DNA of 26,156 nucleotides, taken from contig VHZZ01000542.1 in assembly GCA_009801015.1 (NCBI GenBank), positions 87,197-113,352 on the forward strand, in the 5' to 3' direction. The notes beneath the pieces are model-generated. The model did not search any database. It had not been told where the DNA came from and saw only the letters and a list, made by a program, of their open reading frames with translations. Origin of the DNA: Silene noctiflora. Its lineage: Eukaryota; Streptophyta; Magnoliopsida; Caryophyllales; Caryophyllaceae. Within the stretch, counting starts at the first letter, position 1; the number at the start of each line of letters is the position of its first letter. Both the position numbers and the translations under genes were made by a program. Positions 1 through 11,286 of the stretch are shown in pieces.

Positions 1-268
1 ATAACATACAAATATTATTTCTTACAACTCTTTTTTTCATTAACAAAGTGTTTTATCTTTTATTTTATTTGAAAAATATATTATAATCATATGTAAACAA
101 AATTAGTCGAGTACTCTTATAAGAGTACTCTTTTTTTCATTAACAAAGTGTTTTATCTTTTATTTTATTTGAAAAATATATTATAATCATATGTAAACAA
201 AATTAGACATAGGATGCAAAATTATAACTAAGTTAATTTCCCGTTGCTACGCACGGGTGTCAAACTAG
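1..268 (+). mobile_element. 3' terminal part of a Helitron-like element
   Basis: Near 240-258 there is an imperfect GC-rich hairpin (CCCGT ... ACGGG arms), followed 7 nt later by CTAG at 265-268 and then T. A hairpin a few bases before CTRR, with insertion before a T, is the known Helitron 3' end. The rest of the element would lie left of position 1, so its 5' TC end cannot be seen. Inside it is a 100-bp-period direct repeat. The hairpin is imperfect, so the call is moderate. Confidence 0.5.
27..206. repeat. 100-bp-period direct repeat with a perfect 22-bp palindrome
   Basis: Positions 27-106 and 127-206 are identical over 80 bp with an offset of exactly 100. The 20-bp spacer (107-126) forms most of a perfect palindrome at 109-130 (GAGTACTCTTA and its complement). 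The identity suggests a recent duplication inside the Helitron-like end. Confidence 0.9.
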
Positions 269-720
269 TTACTTAAGAAGTCTAACCGGATAACTTTTAC
301 AAATTAAAAAGAAAGAACGGAAAACATATACTCCTTGGAAAGCAATGGGGGCCAAAACCTTTTCTCCAGTAGTCACCAATATTCACCATATCTGGAAAGA
401 AATTTATTGGCTGTTTTTTTTATTTCTTTGTGTAGTTCAAGCATAAAGAGAGTCAAAAGCACTGATGTAAATAGGAAATAGCAGACACCCAGATCATGAT
501 CTCACAACCGAAGTCACTATTCGTTTTCCTTTATTTTAAGATGAAGAGTAAACAATAGTAGATAGCTCACCTACGTTATATTTAGCATGGAGCTACGGAA
601 CTGTTTTTGCTTCCACACAAATTTAAGAAAAGGAAAAGGCGCCTTCTTTTATTTATACTTACTTCCACAGATAGCTAACAGACACAATCGCAAAAAAGTA
701 GATAGTAATCAGCAGCTCAC

Positions 721-3700
721 CTTAAAAAGCAAAGCTCGATGGCGGGACACCCCAACTTTCAAAGAGCCAATAGGAAAAACACTTGTATGCAGAGAGCTTT
801 TCAATTCTGTGCTGATCGACGTCCACCTCGCCAATACAACATTTGCATCCTTAACCGGTCCTCCCATGTGTTCAGTTACGAGTTCAGAAAGCCTTTGGAC
901 CAAAACGCCAATCTCAGAAGCCGAACAGTCAAGTAAAATACACTGTGCAACTTGCTCTAACTCCACAAGTATAGGATCAATCGTCCTATTGACTATCACA
1001 GCTTCAAACCCAGAATCACCTGCATTAGTTTCAAGATCAGCAAGAGAAGGCATCTTTCCCTGGAGCGCAGGATCAGTGGAAAGACCGAATACATCGTAGA
1101 AACCATCTATTACTCTCTCCTGGTAGTCAAGGACGCTATAATCCTGGCAAAAGGAACATCTAAACTCAGATGAGGATGTGTAAAGAAGCAAAGTAATATA
1201 CTAATATCAACAAGAACTTCATCTTCTTAATCCTACATCACACAGACACACACTAGTCAAAACAAGTTGTCCACTTTTATTAGACAACTATGACCCACAT
1301 AAGAAGATTCGCATAAGAGGAAGGACCAAAGGAATATTTCCACTTAGGTGTTAGAAGTTTGGCCTAATTTCACTTTGGTGCTTTCAGTTTGGTGACCTGA
1401 GTTTTGAGATATCAAAAACGAACCTTTTTAAGCTTAATAAAGTATTTTTGCAAAATTATGTGGAATTTCAACCTTATATTCACTTTAAATTTTTTATTTG
1501 CATTTTCATAGGTTGAGAAATTTTCGGAGCCTAAGTGAGAAATAGTCCAGACCTAAAAACAGCAAAGTGGTATTAACCAAACCTTAGGGCACCAAACTGA
1601 AAATTATCCTTAAAAAAAAAAACATTGCCTCCTACATTCAAATGAGAAAAAAGAATATTCCTGTGACTGTCCAAGTACAGCCGTTTTCCCATGGCCAAAT
1701 TGTTGAAAACATTAAGATTTATTCCCTTCCATAGACACTCTTATCAAGCAACTCATCCTAATCAGATAATTGGAGTTTAAATAAACAACACCAAAAATCT
1801 CATCATGTAAAAATGGAACTATTCTTCATTTACACCGAAGTACCAAAACTGTGATGTGGACCTGAATACAAACCGTCTCATGAATGGGTTGGTAAATGCT
1901 AACCACAAGGATTGAAAATCTATCAATCAATTTTTACCCAAAGAAATTTAAATCCTTTATATACTTATATATGCTCTCACTGGAGTATTCCCATAAATTT
2001 CAACTTCGGTTGACATGCAAACAAGATCAAAGTATATGGAAGCACCAAGGAGAGAGCCACTCTCATACAATCATTCCTCATGTTCTCTAAACAGGCCCAA
2101 AGTATGAGGCAAGATTGGTTAGTCCCTTGATATCTAATCATATGGCTTCCACGTACTAACCCATGCCTCACATACTATCTGTTCTCTTCAAATTAAAAAA
2201 AGAAACCATGATTAAAACAGATGTCATATCAGGAAACCAAAAATCAACTTTCATGATTTCCACAGTGAATTAACCATAAAGGTAACCCTAATAAAAAAAA
2301 TTATGAAAGTCCACATTATGTTTCATATGAGTGGAAGGCCTATCAATCCATAACACATCCACACAGAACAATAAAGCTCGGATATTGCTAGCAATTTACC
2401 CTTCCCAAATCCCAACTCCTCCGTTCAATAACCAGGCGCTGCAAAAGTACCCTGAAGCACCACTCTAATCTTTACATGCAATCAGTTAAAAAAATTATCA
2501 ACTTCATATGAAACGTAAAGTTATTGATTTCCTCAATGTCGTTGCCAATATTCTACCAAAGATATGAATGTTATACATTGACTCTCCTCCAACAAAAGCT
2601 TGCAGATGTTCCCCACTGGGACTCACTAATTTCCTTCAAAAACCATATACATCAATGGACTTAATTAGCTACTCCATAATCTCCATATCTTAGTCCCCTC
2701 TAGAAAACACCTAGTACACATAATTCACCATACAAACCTACAATATCTAAGCAATAGGTATCAACTTTGAACATAAACCATGTTCCTAACTTCCTAATTA
2801 ATCAATCTTCCCCATATCCTACAACAAAAAACTAACTAAAGCAACAAAATGGCCACATAAAATTCATAGGTTAACAAGTTAACCCTGCATAAGTGAGCCA
2901 AAACAACCACACTACACTCAATGGGAGGGCAAGGGAAAACATGCCTATTTTAATTAAAATTTTCAATTTTTCCAGCCGTTACTTTATTGAGTTACCGATT
3001 TTCTCACCCTAAAATTTTCAATTGTATTTGCTACCCACTAAATTCTAATCCTGGTTTCACCTCCGACTAAACCTGCTCTTCATTTTTGTGTTCAAGAATC
3101 CTCTGCCACTTCGTATATCAGAACTAACCACACTAGACACAAAATACTAACCACGTGTCCCTAATTCCTCTGCCGTCCAACCTCCTAAACGAACGAAAAA
3201 TATGGACTTCTGGCCAAAATTTCCGTCTTCCAACTCACTCTATTGTGTTACCAACTCCACCTCTAAAACATTCAATCTATGGTCTAACCCTTAACTACAA
3301 ATACTGGTTCCGCCAGTCCGCCACTGCCCACACCCATCCCAATTACGTGTTTTCAACCGTCTGGCAAACAATAACTAACTACAATAGACTCAAAACAGTT
3401 ACCACGGGGGCTTGCAGGGGCCGATCACCACCTGGGAATACAATAAATACTAGTTCCCCCTAATATACTAACCGCTAACTACAAATTCTAGTTCCGCTAC
3501 GGCATAAAACGAGCAACTACATATTAAGAACAACAAATTAAAGCTCACCCAGTAACGTTTCGACAAAGATTGTCCAGAAACCTCAGCACCATTAACCCGA
3601 CCAACAGAATTATTCCTCTCTAAACTCAACAAAGTAGCAGCACGTATCTGATCATCCTCATAAACACTCCGTGAATACGTTTTCGAAACACTTAACGCCA

Positions 3701-4052
3701 TCGCTAATTGCATCTGATACTCCTCTTCAGACGATATAAAATCACCTCCCCGACTCCTTACCACCGCCGGAACTCCTCCTTCCCCCACCGTCGCCGCCGC
3801 CGCCACTCCTCCCTCCCCCGACGCCGCAATCGCCGCCGCCGGCAAACTCGAATTGGACTGATCGGAAGGACATGACTGCGACTGCGATTGCCCAATCGGA
3901 GTGGATGTCGAAGTCGAATTTGAAGTCGATGTCGAATTGGACGTCGATGATGATGATGATGGTGTTGATGTTGAGGGTGGAATTAGGGTTTCGTTGAGTT
4001 GAGCACGATTAGGGTCGTGATTTTTATGGAGTTTCTTGAAAATGTGCTTCAT
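721..4052 (-). CDS. EDR1: EDR1-like Raf-type MAPKKK, N-terminal two coding exons (partial)
   Basis: Exon 1 is 4052-3549 (168 codons) and exon 2 is 1143-721 (141 codons), separated by a 2.4-kb phase-0 intron. Exon 1 opens with [16 protein letters not shown], the usual EDR1 start; an in-frame ATG at 4151 lies upstream and is probably leader. A Ser/Thr-rich linker follows, then [19 protein letters not shown] and [11 protein letters not shown], and the exon ends SKRYW|GTGAGC. Exon 2 starts after TTTTGCCAG with [20 protein letters not shown], continues through [31 protein letters not shown] and [20 protein letters not shown], and ends ALLFK|GTGAGC. This is the EDR1 regulatory domain of plant Raf-like MAPKKKs (known in Arabidopsis as negative regulators of defence and cell death). 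The next block (LADS..PCRLVKGSHYTG) and the kinase domain are not in 1-714 and must lie further left, or the gene is truncated there. Confidence 0.9.
1144..3548 (-). other. First intron of the EDR1-like gene
   Basis: It runs from GTGAGC (3548) to TTTTGCCAG (1144). Apart from a MITE at 1329-1611 and two copies of a short dispersed motif near its 5' end, I see only AT-rich sequence. The open frames inside it lack codon character and are interrupted in every homologous reading I tried. Confidence 0.6.
1329..1611. mobile_element. MITE with long imperfect terminal inverted repeats
   Basis: The left end (AAGGAATATTTCCACTTAGG, then AAGTTTGGCCTAATTTCACT) matches the reverse complement of the right end (AAGGATAATTTTCAGTTTGG, then AAGGTTTGGTTAATACCACT) over about 50 bp. 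There is no coding capacity in its 283 bp. The target duplication is unclear (AAA on the left, TTA on the right), so the superfamily is undecided. It lies in the EDR1-like intron. Confidence 0.65.
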
Positions 4053-4803
4053 TTTTTGTGTGTTGGTTGTTGTAGGAAATGTTCGTCGTCCGTGTTTTTC
4101 TCTCTCTTTGGAAATTATATATACTGTGGTCTGTGACTGTGTGTGAGACACTAAAAAGTCTGTTGTTGTGAACTAACACAGATTTTCGTTTGCTTATTAA
4201 TGAAGACAACAAATAGGAAAGTGTTGGTTGTGTTTCTGTTGTTTAGATCAGGTACGCGGCAATACACCCACCCAAATGTCTCTTCAGTCACTTCACTTGA
4301 CTTGACCCAATAAAATCCGAGGATATTGCAAAGAAACTGACCCGACTGATGATGATTTGTAACCCGACACAACCCGATGACAGTGACCTAACTCGACCCG
4401 ACTGACCCGGTTGTCACCTTTAGGTTTTGGTAGGTTCGGTTATTTTTACTGCTGCCCAAAAAAAAAAAAAAAAAAAAAAATATATTGATTCTGACGAATA
4501 TGTTTGGAGTGTAGTTTTGAGTCGGGTTCCTTTATGTCTAGCTTGTGTTTGTTGTGAATCGGGATAAAATAGTTTGGTTTCGGATAATGATTCTGAAAAT
4601 TAATCTCCGATCCAGAATTTGGTCATCCCATATAGTTGGACTTGTCTCGTGTGATAAACTAGGAAATATTAGTCTATAGTGGTTCCAAGCCTAAAACAAA
4701 TTGAGTGCTGAAATCTCGATTCATGCGCTCACTTGTCTCTCCCTCAATCCAATTTTTTTAACCATGATTCCTGACTTCTATCTTTGGTCTCCCATGCCTT
4801 ATA
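4053..4803. other. Region upstream of the EDR1-like gene
   Basis: It holds the leader and promoter of the EDR1-like gene, a stretch with several CCCGA/CCCGAC words near 4339-4410, and an A22 tract at about 4458-4480. No gene is recognised between 4212 and the hAT insertion. Confidence 0.5.
4115..4123 (-). promoter_or_regulatory. Candidate TATA box of the EDR1-like gene
   Basis: TATATATAA on the minus strand lies 63 bases upstream of the MKHIFKK start codon, which leaves room for a short leader rich in AGAGAGA. It is the best TATA candidate nearby; no transcript evidence is available. Confidence 0.4.
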
Positions 4804-4872
4804 CAGGGCTGGCCCAAAGGCCTGTTTAGGTTGGCAAATGACAAGGGCCCAATGTAAAAAAAAAAAAAAAAA

Positions 4873-5869
4873 GGTCATGTTCTTTTGGACTTATTTTTGC
4901 TTAATTTAACTCAACTTATTTTTGCTGAACTTTTTTGAACTTAACTTATATTTGTCGAACTTAACTTATTTTTGCTTAACTTTTCTGAACTTATTTTTGC
5001 TAAACTTAACTTAACTTATTTTTACTGACCTTACCTTATTTTTGCTTAACTTTTCTGAACTTATTTTTGCTGAACTTTAACTTAACTTATACTTGCTTAA
5101 CTTAATTTTTGTTTGCTTAACTTTTATGAACTTAACTTATGGAGCTTAACTTTTCCAAACTAAATGAATATTAACGTAAATTTTGATTTTATCTCGATAA
5201 AAGATGCCCTTTTATTATAAAATAATAATAATCATAATAATATTGTGTTGTTATTGTTGTTATTATTATAGATGATATTGATAAAAACAAAAAATATAGC
5301 TTGCACATAGCCTTTTTTTTTTAATTTTTTTTTTTTGACTATGTTATTCGCACTTTGTACATAGCCTTTTTTTTATAAAGTATAATGTTTAGAGTAAATA
5401 ATCAATGTCTTGTTTTTTGCTTCGATTTTAATGAAAGTTGTACGAAAATTATCCTATGCAAAGGTTTTATCCCATGTATTTTTGTAAAATGTGACCACAT
5501 TTTGCTTAATAATGACTACTTTTGGGTAAATAGTAATTATCCTATACGACTAGTCACTATTTAAAAAAAAAAATGATAGCACATGAGACGGTCGCACAAG
5601 AGAATTTGTGAAAATCGTAACTTTTACAAAACTCTTCAATACTATAAAATGGGTATGAGTTTATAGTTAACTTAGCTTAACTTTCATGAACTTGATTTTG
5701 CTTAACTTAACTTAACTTATTTTTTCTGAACTTAACTTATTTTTGCTTAAGTTTTCTGAACTTATTTTTGCTAAACTTAACTTATTTTTGCTTAACTTTT
5801 TATGAACTTAACTTATTTTTGCTGAACTTAACTTAAATTAAGTAAAGAAAAGTCCAAAAAAACAGGGTC
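4873..5869. mobile_element. 997-bp MITE with CTTATTTTTGCT subterminal repeats
   Basis: The left end GGTCATGTTCTTTTGGACTT and the reversed right end GACCCTGTTTTTTTGGACTT agree at 16 of 20 positions. Both flanks are filled with many copies of CTTAACTTATTTTTGCTGAA-like words, in the same orientation at both ends. The centre is AT-rich with an ATA/ATT microsatellite (about 5220-5275) and no coding frame. TAA follows the right end; the left side is a poly-A tract, so the duplication is not clean. Probably a Tourist-like (PIF/Harbinger-mobilised) MITE. Confidence 0.65.
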
Positions 5870-6324
5870 TAAGACTATGAGCATCGGGCGTCACTTGGGA
5901 AAAATTGATGGCATAAAGTGAAAAGTGATGGTCAAATTACAAAGCATCCATCATCATTTTTACAAGTGATGGTGATGACCATTGACCATGGGTACATAGA
6001 AGACAAACTTGATGGGCAATTGTGGCCAAGTTTGGAATCTTGCATTATTTTAATGAAAACATTCACAACTCCCAATGTTCTAGTTTGCATTTGTTTCTCA
6101 CAAGTGATTAACAACGGCTAATTTTCAACACAATGTAATGGCTAAATTTTTGCCAACAAACGGCTATTTTTTTTAGTCTGGTCATATTTTTTTTTCATTG
6201 TCTATTTTGCTATATATAGTTGTTAAATTTCCTTACAATTTCTCATTCTATTCTTCTTACTTATCTTACTATATTTTCTAATTTCATATACTTATTATTA
6301 TATTCTCTCATATTTATCCACTTT

Positions 6325-7560
6325 ATGGACCGAAATAATCCAAGACCACCTTGTGAAATTCCCGATCCTAGAGTATTAGAATTGTGGAATGCATTTCAAC
6401 AAACTCATAGTCGTATTATATCACAAAATCCATTGCCCCCACAAAATCCGTATCTCCGACAAAATCTGTCACCCACACAAATTCCATATCCCTCTCGACA
6501 ATATAATAGTAATCCATTTCAACAAGTTTATTCTAATCCTTCACCGCCACCGCCACCAATCATATCGAGAAAATATTAATATTTTACCTTTGAGTCAAAA
6601 AAATTCTTCACAAGAGAATAATTACCTCCCATTTTCTTCTCAAACACCTCCAATTCTCCAAATTACAAAAATACTCCTCAAAGTAATATTCAAATTGAAG
6701 AATTAGATAACGATTAAAACAATGAGCAAACATCGAGTGGGAGTGTACATTTTACTAATGATGAGGATGAAGCTTTGATTTCGTCATTTATGAAAGTCTC
6801 TCAAAATAGTATTGTTGGCACTAACCAAAAGAGAGACGCACTTTGGGGAAAAGTTGAACTATTTTATGAAGAAGCTCGTCTTGCCAAACCACATAAACTT
6901 AAACAAAAAACTGTTAATTCCCTTAGTTGTTGAATGCGTCGTATATGCAAAGCCGTCATGGTATGGGGTGGTTGTTTTGCAGAAGCTAATCGAAAGAAGT
7001 CAAGTGGGATGTCAGAAGATGACGTCATTCAAATGGCTCATACGTTACATAAGGCAAAATTCAACTACGAACATGCTTGGCGCATGTTAAAACAATATAG
7101 AAAATGGCAAGAATAAATTGCTCCATATGTCGGCAATCCGGGGAAGAGAGCTTAAGAAGAAGATCCAACCACTCCTACAAATGTCTCTACATCCGAAGCC
7201 GGTAGTAGTGGTAAGATAACTAGGCTTAATGATGGAACATTCTCTCCAACTTGCTCTATAGAGGATGGAAGTGCATATAATAATCGTCCAATTAGTAGAG
7301 ATGCGGCTAATAAAGGTAAGGGAAAGATGAAAACTGTTATTGAAGAGGTGAGTCATTTCAGTAACGTCGCGAAGAACTTGAATTTTAATATGACTTGTGA
7401 TAAGGATAATGACGCGAAGAGGCTGGTCATAGATGCAGAGAAAGTAAGGGTCAAAGAAAAGAAGGTTAATTGGTCAATAATTAGCAAACTAATGGATTGT
7501 CCGTCTTTGACTCCGGAAATGGAAGAGATGAAGGCGAAACTCATAAGAGAACTATTATAG
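6325..7560 (+). pseudogene. Harbinger ORF1: Myb/SANT-like DNA-binding protein (broken)
   Basis: The likely start is MDRNNPRPPCEIPDPRVLEL, downstream of a TATATATA box near 6210. After a Pro/Asn/Gln-rich head the frame breaks near 6577. The trihelix-like domain resumes with TNDEDEALISSFMKVSQNS, VGTNQKRDALWGKV and, after 6934, MVWGGCFAEANRKKSSGMSE and HAWRMLKQYRKWQE. A stop follows, then the NAM-associated C-terminal part (RPISRDAANKGKGKMK to MKAKLIRELL). In Harbinger elements this partner binds the terminal repeats and helps import the transposase. At least two in-frame stops and frame changes make it non-functional. Confidence 0.8.
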
Positions 7561-7569
7561 TATTTCGTT

Positions 7570-7725
7570 CTAGTTTAATTTATTATGCGTTTTTATTAGA
7601 AAGTAATATATTTTGTACTAGTTTAATTTATATTGTGCACTTTTATTAGAAAGTAATGTATATCGTAGTGGTTTAGTTTATATTATGCACTTTTATTATA
7701 AAGTTATGTATTTCTATTGTGTAAG
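7570..7725. repeat. Three imperfect tandem repeats of about 50 bp
   Basis: Units starting near 7570, 7618 and 7669 share TAGTTTAATTTAT, then TTTTATTAGAAAGTAATRTA. They lie just after the stop codon of Harbinger ORF1, in its 3' untranslated part. Confidence 0.7.
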
Positions 7726-7815
7726 ATATTGTCTTGTAATGTAATATATTAAATTTTATGTATTTGTATAATAATAATTATATCTTATATTATAAAATAA
7801 AGATCTAGAAAGATA

Positions 7816-8152
7816 CTCCCTCATATCCTCTATATTCTTCCCTATTTCTTAAAACGGATTATTCGGGTTTTCTTCCCTATTTTTATTTTGGGAAAGTTTT
7901 TATTAATATTATACTTCTACCTCTGTTCAATCACCAAACCCCACCATATCCTTTATTAATATTTAATCCTAATTATTCCTACCTCTCTCCATTCATCAAA
8001 CTCCACTCATCTCTTTTATCAATATTTAATCATAATTATTCATACCTCTCTCAATTCACCAAACCCCACTCATACCTTTATCAATATTATACTCTCCCCT
8101 CTTAATTCTTGTGTCCAACTCAAAGGAGAAGAATATAGAGGATGAGAGGGAG
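7816..8152. mobile_element. Stowaway-type MITE inside the Harbinger element
   Basis: TA lies on both sides (7814-7815 and 8153-8154). The ends CTCCCTCATATCCTCTATAT and, reversed, CTCCCTCTCATCCTCTATAT are near-perfect inverted repeats continuing into TTCTTC. The middle holds imperfect repeats of about 60 bp containing ACCTCTCTC..TTCA.CAAAC.CCAC and TTATCAATATTTAAT. There is no coding frame. CTCCCT termini with a TA target identify Stowaway (Tc1/mariner-dependent). Confidence 0.85.
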
Positions 8153-8355
8153 TAACTCTTTATCCGCACAAAACCTTATCTTATCTCCTATCCATTTAAA
8201 ATCTTACATTATCAATATATGTCCAAAGAAAATCTTACACTGTCAACATAAAACCTTATCTTATCCTCATTAATTTCCTTTATATAAAGCGTTCACCCTC
8301 ACTATCACATAAATCACTTAAATAACTCTAAACTATTCTCATATTTAACAAAAAA

Positions 8356-9722
8356 ATGTGGTCCTCAAGTTCATATTCTCTTTCCCCCTCAGGCTCACCA
8401 CCATCATCTTCTTCCTCATCATCAACCTCTTCGGAAGAGAATGCTAGGCAGGAGAAGCGAAGGCAAAAAAGAGCTGGAACCTACGAAGCAGTCAGTATAT
8501 GGTAAATTATACGACAAATAATGTTATATCGCTTATATTGGTAAATTATATGTCAAAAAATAAAGAAAGAACATATATTGAGAGAAACCGAGAGGGGGGC
8601 CATGACCGTCTCTTTAACGATTATTTCTCTGAAAACCCAGTTTACCCTTCACACATGTTTAGACGTAGGTTTCGAATGCGCAAACTTTTGTTCATACGTA
8701 TTGTAGAGGGTGTATGAGCATATGATACGCATTTTTAACACAAACCTGATGCTACAGGTAGGTTAAGTCTGTCACCATTAATTAAGTGCACAGCAGCACT
8801 TCGTATTTTAGCATATGGAGAGGTTGCTGATAGAGTGGATGAGTACTTGGGGCTTGGAGAATCAACAACAATGAAGGTTCTAGTTAGATTTCTTGAAGCC
8901 GTTATTAATCAATTTGGGGATGAGTATCTAAGGCGTCCAACTGTTCAGGATCTTCAAAGGCTTCTACAGGTTGGAGCGTATAGAGGATTCTCACGCATGT
9001 TAGAAAGAATCGATTGCCTGCATTGGAAGTGGAAAAACTGTCCTAAGGCTTGGAGAGGTCAGTTTCAAAGACGAAGTGGAGAAGCGACTGTGATTTTGGA
9101 AACAGTTGCGTCGCAGGATTTATGGATATGACATTCATTTTTTGGTGTACCTGGATCGTGCAATAATATAAATGTGCTACAGCGGTCACCTATTTTTGAT
9201 GATGTATTAAATGGGCGAGCTCATCGGGTTAATTATACGGTTAATGGTCAACAATTTGACACGGGTTATTATTTGACCGACGACAAATACCCTAAATGGT
9301 CAACTTTTATACCATCAATCTCTCTTCCACAAACACCTAAGGATAAGTTGGTTGCAGAAAGACAAGAGGCAACAAAGAAGGATATGGAGCGTGCTTTTGG
9401 AGTACTCCAAGCACGATTCGCAGTTATTCGAAAACCGGCTTTATCATGGAAAGAGTCCATGTTGAATAAGGTAATAACAACATGTATCATACTACATAAC
9501 ATGATAGTGGAAGATGAACGTGATACTTATGCAAATTATGAAAATTATTCAGAGTATGAGAATCTCCATTCAGAAGTTCAAGAACCAGAGTACGGAGCAG
9601 GATATCAACTTGAAATTGATAGATATATGGTAAATCGCGATAATTTGCGTTCTAGAAACACACACTTGTCATTAAAAAAAATAGTTGAGCATATTTGGCA
9701 ACGGGTTGGCGTTGCGAATTGA
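8356..9722 (+). pseudogene. PIF/Harbinger DDE transposase (broken)
   Basis: It begins MWSSSSYSLSPSGSPPSS with a Ser-rich head, then a short repeat-bearing insertion shifts the frame near 8500. The main body is one frame from about 8559 to 9722: HDRLFNDYFSENPVYP, FRRRFRMRKLL, KCTAALRILAYGEVADRVDE, MLERIDCLHWKWKNCPKAWR, FFGVPGSCNNINVLQRSPIF, YYLTDDKYPKWSTFI, KDMERAFGVLQARFAVIRKP and TTCIILHNMIVEDERD. The first catalytic Asp (RIDCLHW) and the last acidic residue (DMERAFG) are present. The second catalytic Asp (usual N-D-I-N) is replaced by Asn (NNIN). In-frame stops lie near 8715, about 8735 and 9129 (a TGG changed to TGA). It is dead both by stops and by active-site loss. Confidence 0.88.
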
Positions 9723-10112
9723 AGTATTTAAATCAGCAAGTTGTTCTCCAAATTTCTTATTATGTTATGTATTATTGTGTTAGAATTTGTAATGTTTTAA
9801 ATTTTTTAATGAAAAATATTTTCTCTATTTTTAAATGTGTAATTATTAATTACGATTATTAACTAATTACGATTATTAATTAACTTATACAATTATAAAA
9901 ATGAAGTTAATGATAAGTTTTTGTTAAGTAAAAAATGTGTGGGGTAGGATAAAGTAAGAAAGAGAAAAACTTGATGGTTAAATTGATTTAGGAAAAAATG
10001 AGTAAAATTTGGTGATGGAGAAAATGTGAGGTGGATAGGTGATTAGGATAGAGAAATGATGAAAAAGAGTAAAGTGATGGAAAATATGTGATGATGGATG
10101 CGGATGGTCTAA

Positions 10113-10522
10113 GGCTCCGTTTGGTAAAATTAACTGAAAAGGTAGCTGAAACCTAAAAGGTAGCTAAAAACTGAAAAGTTAACTGATAAGGTAACTGAAA
10201 ATTATGAACTAATAAAATAGCAGATTATATAAAAATATGTTTGACAAACTAACTGAAAAAGTAACTGATTTTGATGAAATTACCTAAAAGGATACGATAA
10301 TTATTTAGTAGTATAGATTTAAGAGGTAAAAAGGGAAAATCAAATTAAATCAGGTACCTGAAATCTCAAATGCTACTCTAGGTAACATTTCATTTCAGGT
10401 AGCTTATTTGGTTAAATAAACTACCTGCCAAACGCTTACGAAAATTTAAGATACCTGAAATTTTGGTCAAATAAGCTACTTTGACCAAATCAGGTACCTG
10501 AAATGTCTTGTCAAACAGAGCC
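10113..10522. mobile_element. 410-bp Tourist-like MITE
   Basis: The left end GGCTCCGTTTGG and the reversed right end GGCTCTGTTTGA are inverted repeats, with further inverted matches inward (GGTAGCTGAAACC against GGTACCTGATTTGG-type words). TAA flanks both ends (10110-10112 and 10523-10525). The left TAA is also the right-hand duplication of the Harbinger element. No coding frame. Confidence 0.8.
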
Positions 10523-11286
10523 TAAAATTCTAAAAGACGCAGGAAGGCTAAAAGGAGGATAGTACAAAATAACAAAATTGGGAAGCGTAAAATATTGTTG
10601 TTTTTTCTATTGACTAGTCATCTTCCTTATCTTTTCCAATAACAATATTTTTTTATCCAAATCCCAATTTAATTTTGCTTATAAAATTTCTAGGGTGCTT
10701 TAAAAGAAAAAAAATTTACACTTCTATTTTTCAAAATTGGAATTAGCGTAAGGAGTAAAGTACATATGTAGTCGTGTCACTACTGCTCGTTTTTGTTAAC
10801 CTTTGTTCCGCCGTTTGCCTCTCTGCTATTTGTTAAATCGTTAATCAGGGTGTTCCAATTCCTTTTTGTTCTTCAATTTTTTTTTTTTTTTTTTTTTTAT
10901 TATTGATTGTTAATTATTATGTACGTTTGTGTTGATGTTGTATGTATCGATATTGTTCACTTTTCTTTCAAATTCACAGCATGTGCCATATATTATTGAT
11001 TTCTCGAGTAACATAAGGACCTGAATTATCGTATTTTTTACAGATAAGGACCTGAACTATAAAACAACCGTTATTAACACCGTTAAAATATTTTTTGATT
11101 TCTTGGATTTGTTTGTGAATTGTGATTTTCAATTTCTTATTTCTGAATTGCCATCTTTGTCTGTGAAGTGTTAAGTGAGTTTTTGAATTCTCATTTATAA
11201 TATTGCCTAAAAAGCATTTATATGTGAGAAAAGGGGGGAAAAAACTTAAAATAACAATATGGTGCTATGAACAAATTTTTTAACAA

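Larger units (their letters stand above)
5873..10109 (+). mobile_element. Full-length, coding-decayed PIF/Harbinger transposon
   Basis: It is flanked on both sides by TAA (5870-5872 and 10110-10112), the 3-bp target of the superfamily. The terminal repeats are GACTATGAGCATCGGGCGTC on the left and GACCATCCGCATCCATCATC on the right (reversed). It carries the two genes expected of an autonomous element: a Myb-like/NAM-associated protein (6325-7560) and a DDE transposase (8356-9722), both on the plus strand. Both are broken, so the copy is inactive. A Stowaway MITE sits between the two genes. Confidence 0.88.

Noticed and set aside
587-1099. 170-codon plus-strand frame
   Set aside because: It lies opposite EDR1-like exon 2, whose minus-strand product is clearly the EDR1 domain with proper splice sites.
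3155-3463. 102-codon plus-strand frame in EDR1-like intron 1
   Set aside because: No domain or similarity recognised, and it lies in an intron of a well-supported gene.
4880-5850. Regular CTTATTTTTGCT repeats, considered as a CRISPR-like or satellite array
   Set aside because: Units vary in length and spacing, have no unique spacers, and are confined between inverted ends, as in MITE subterminal repeats.
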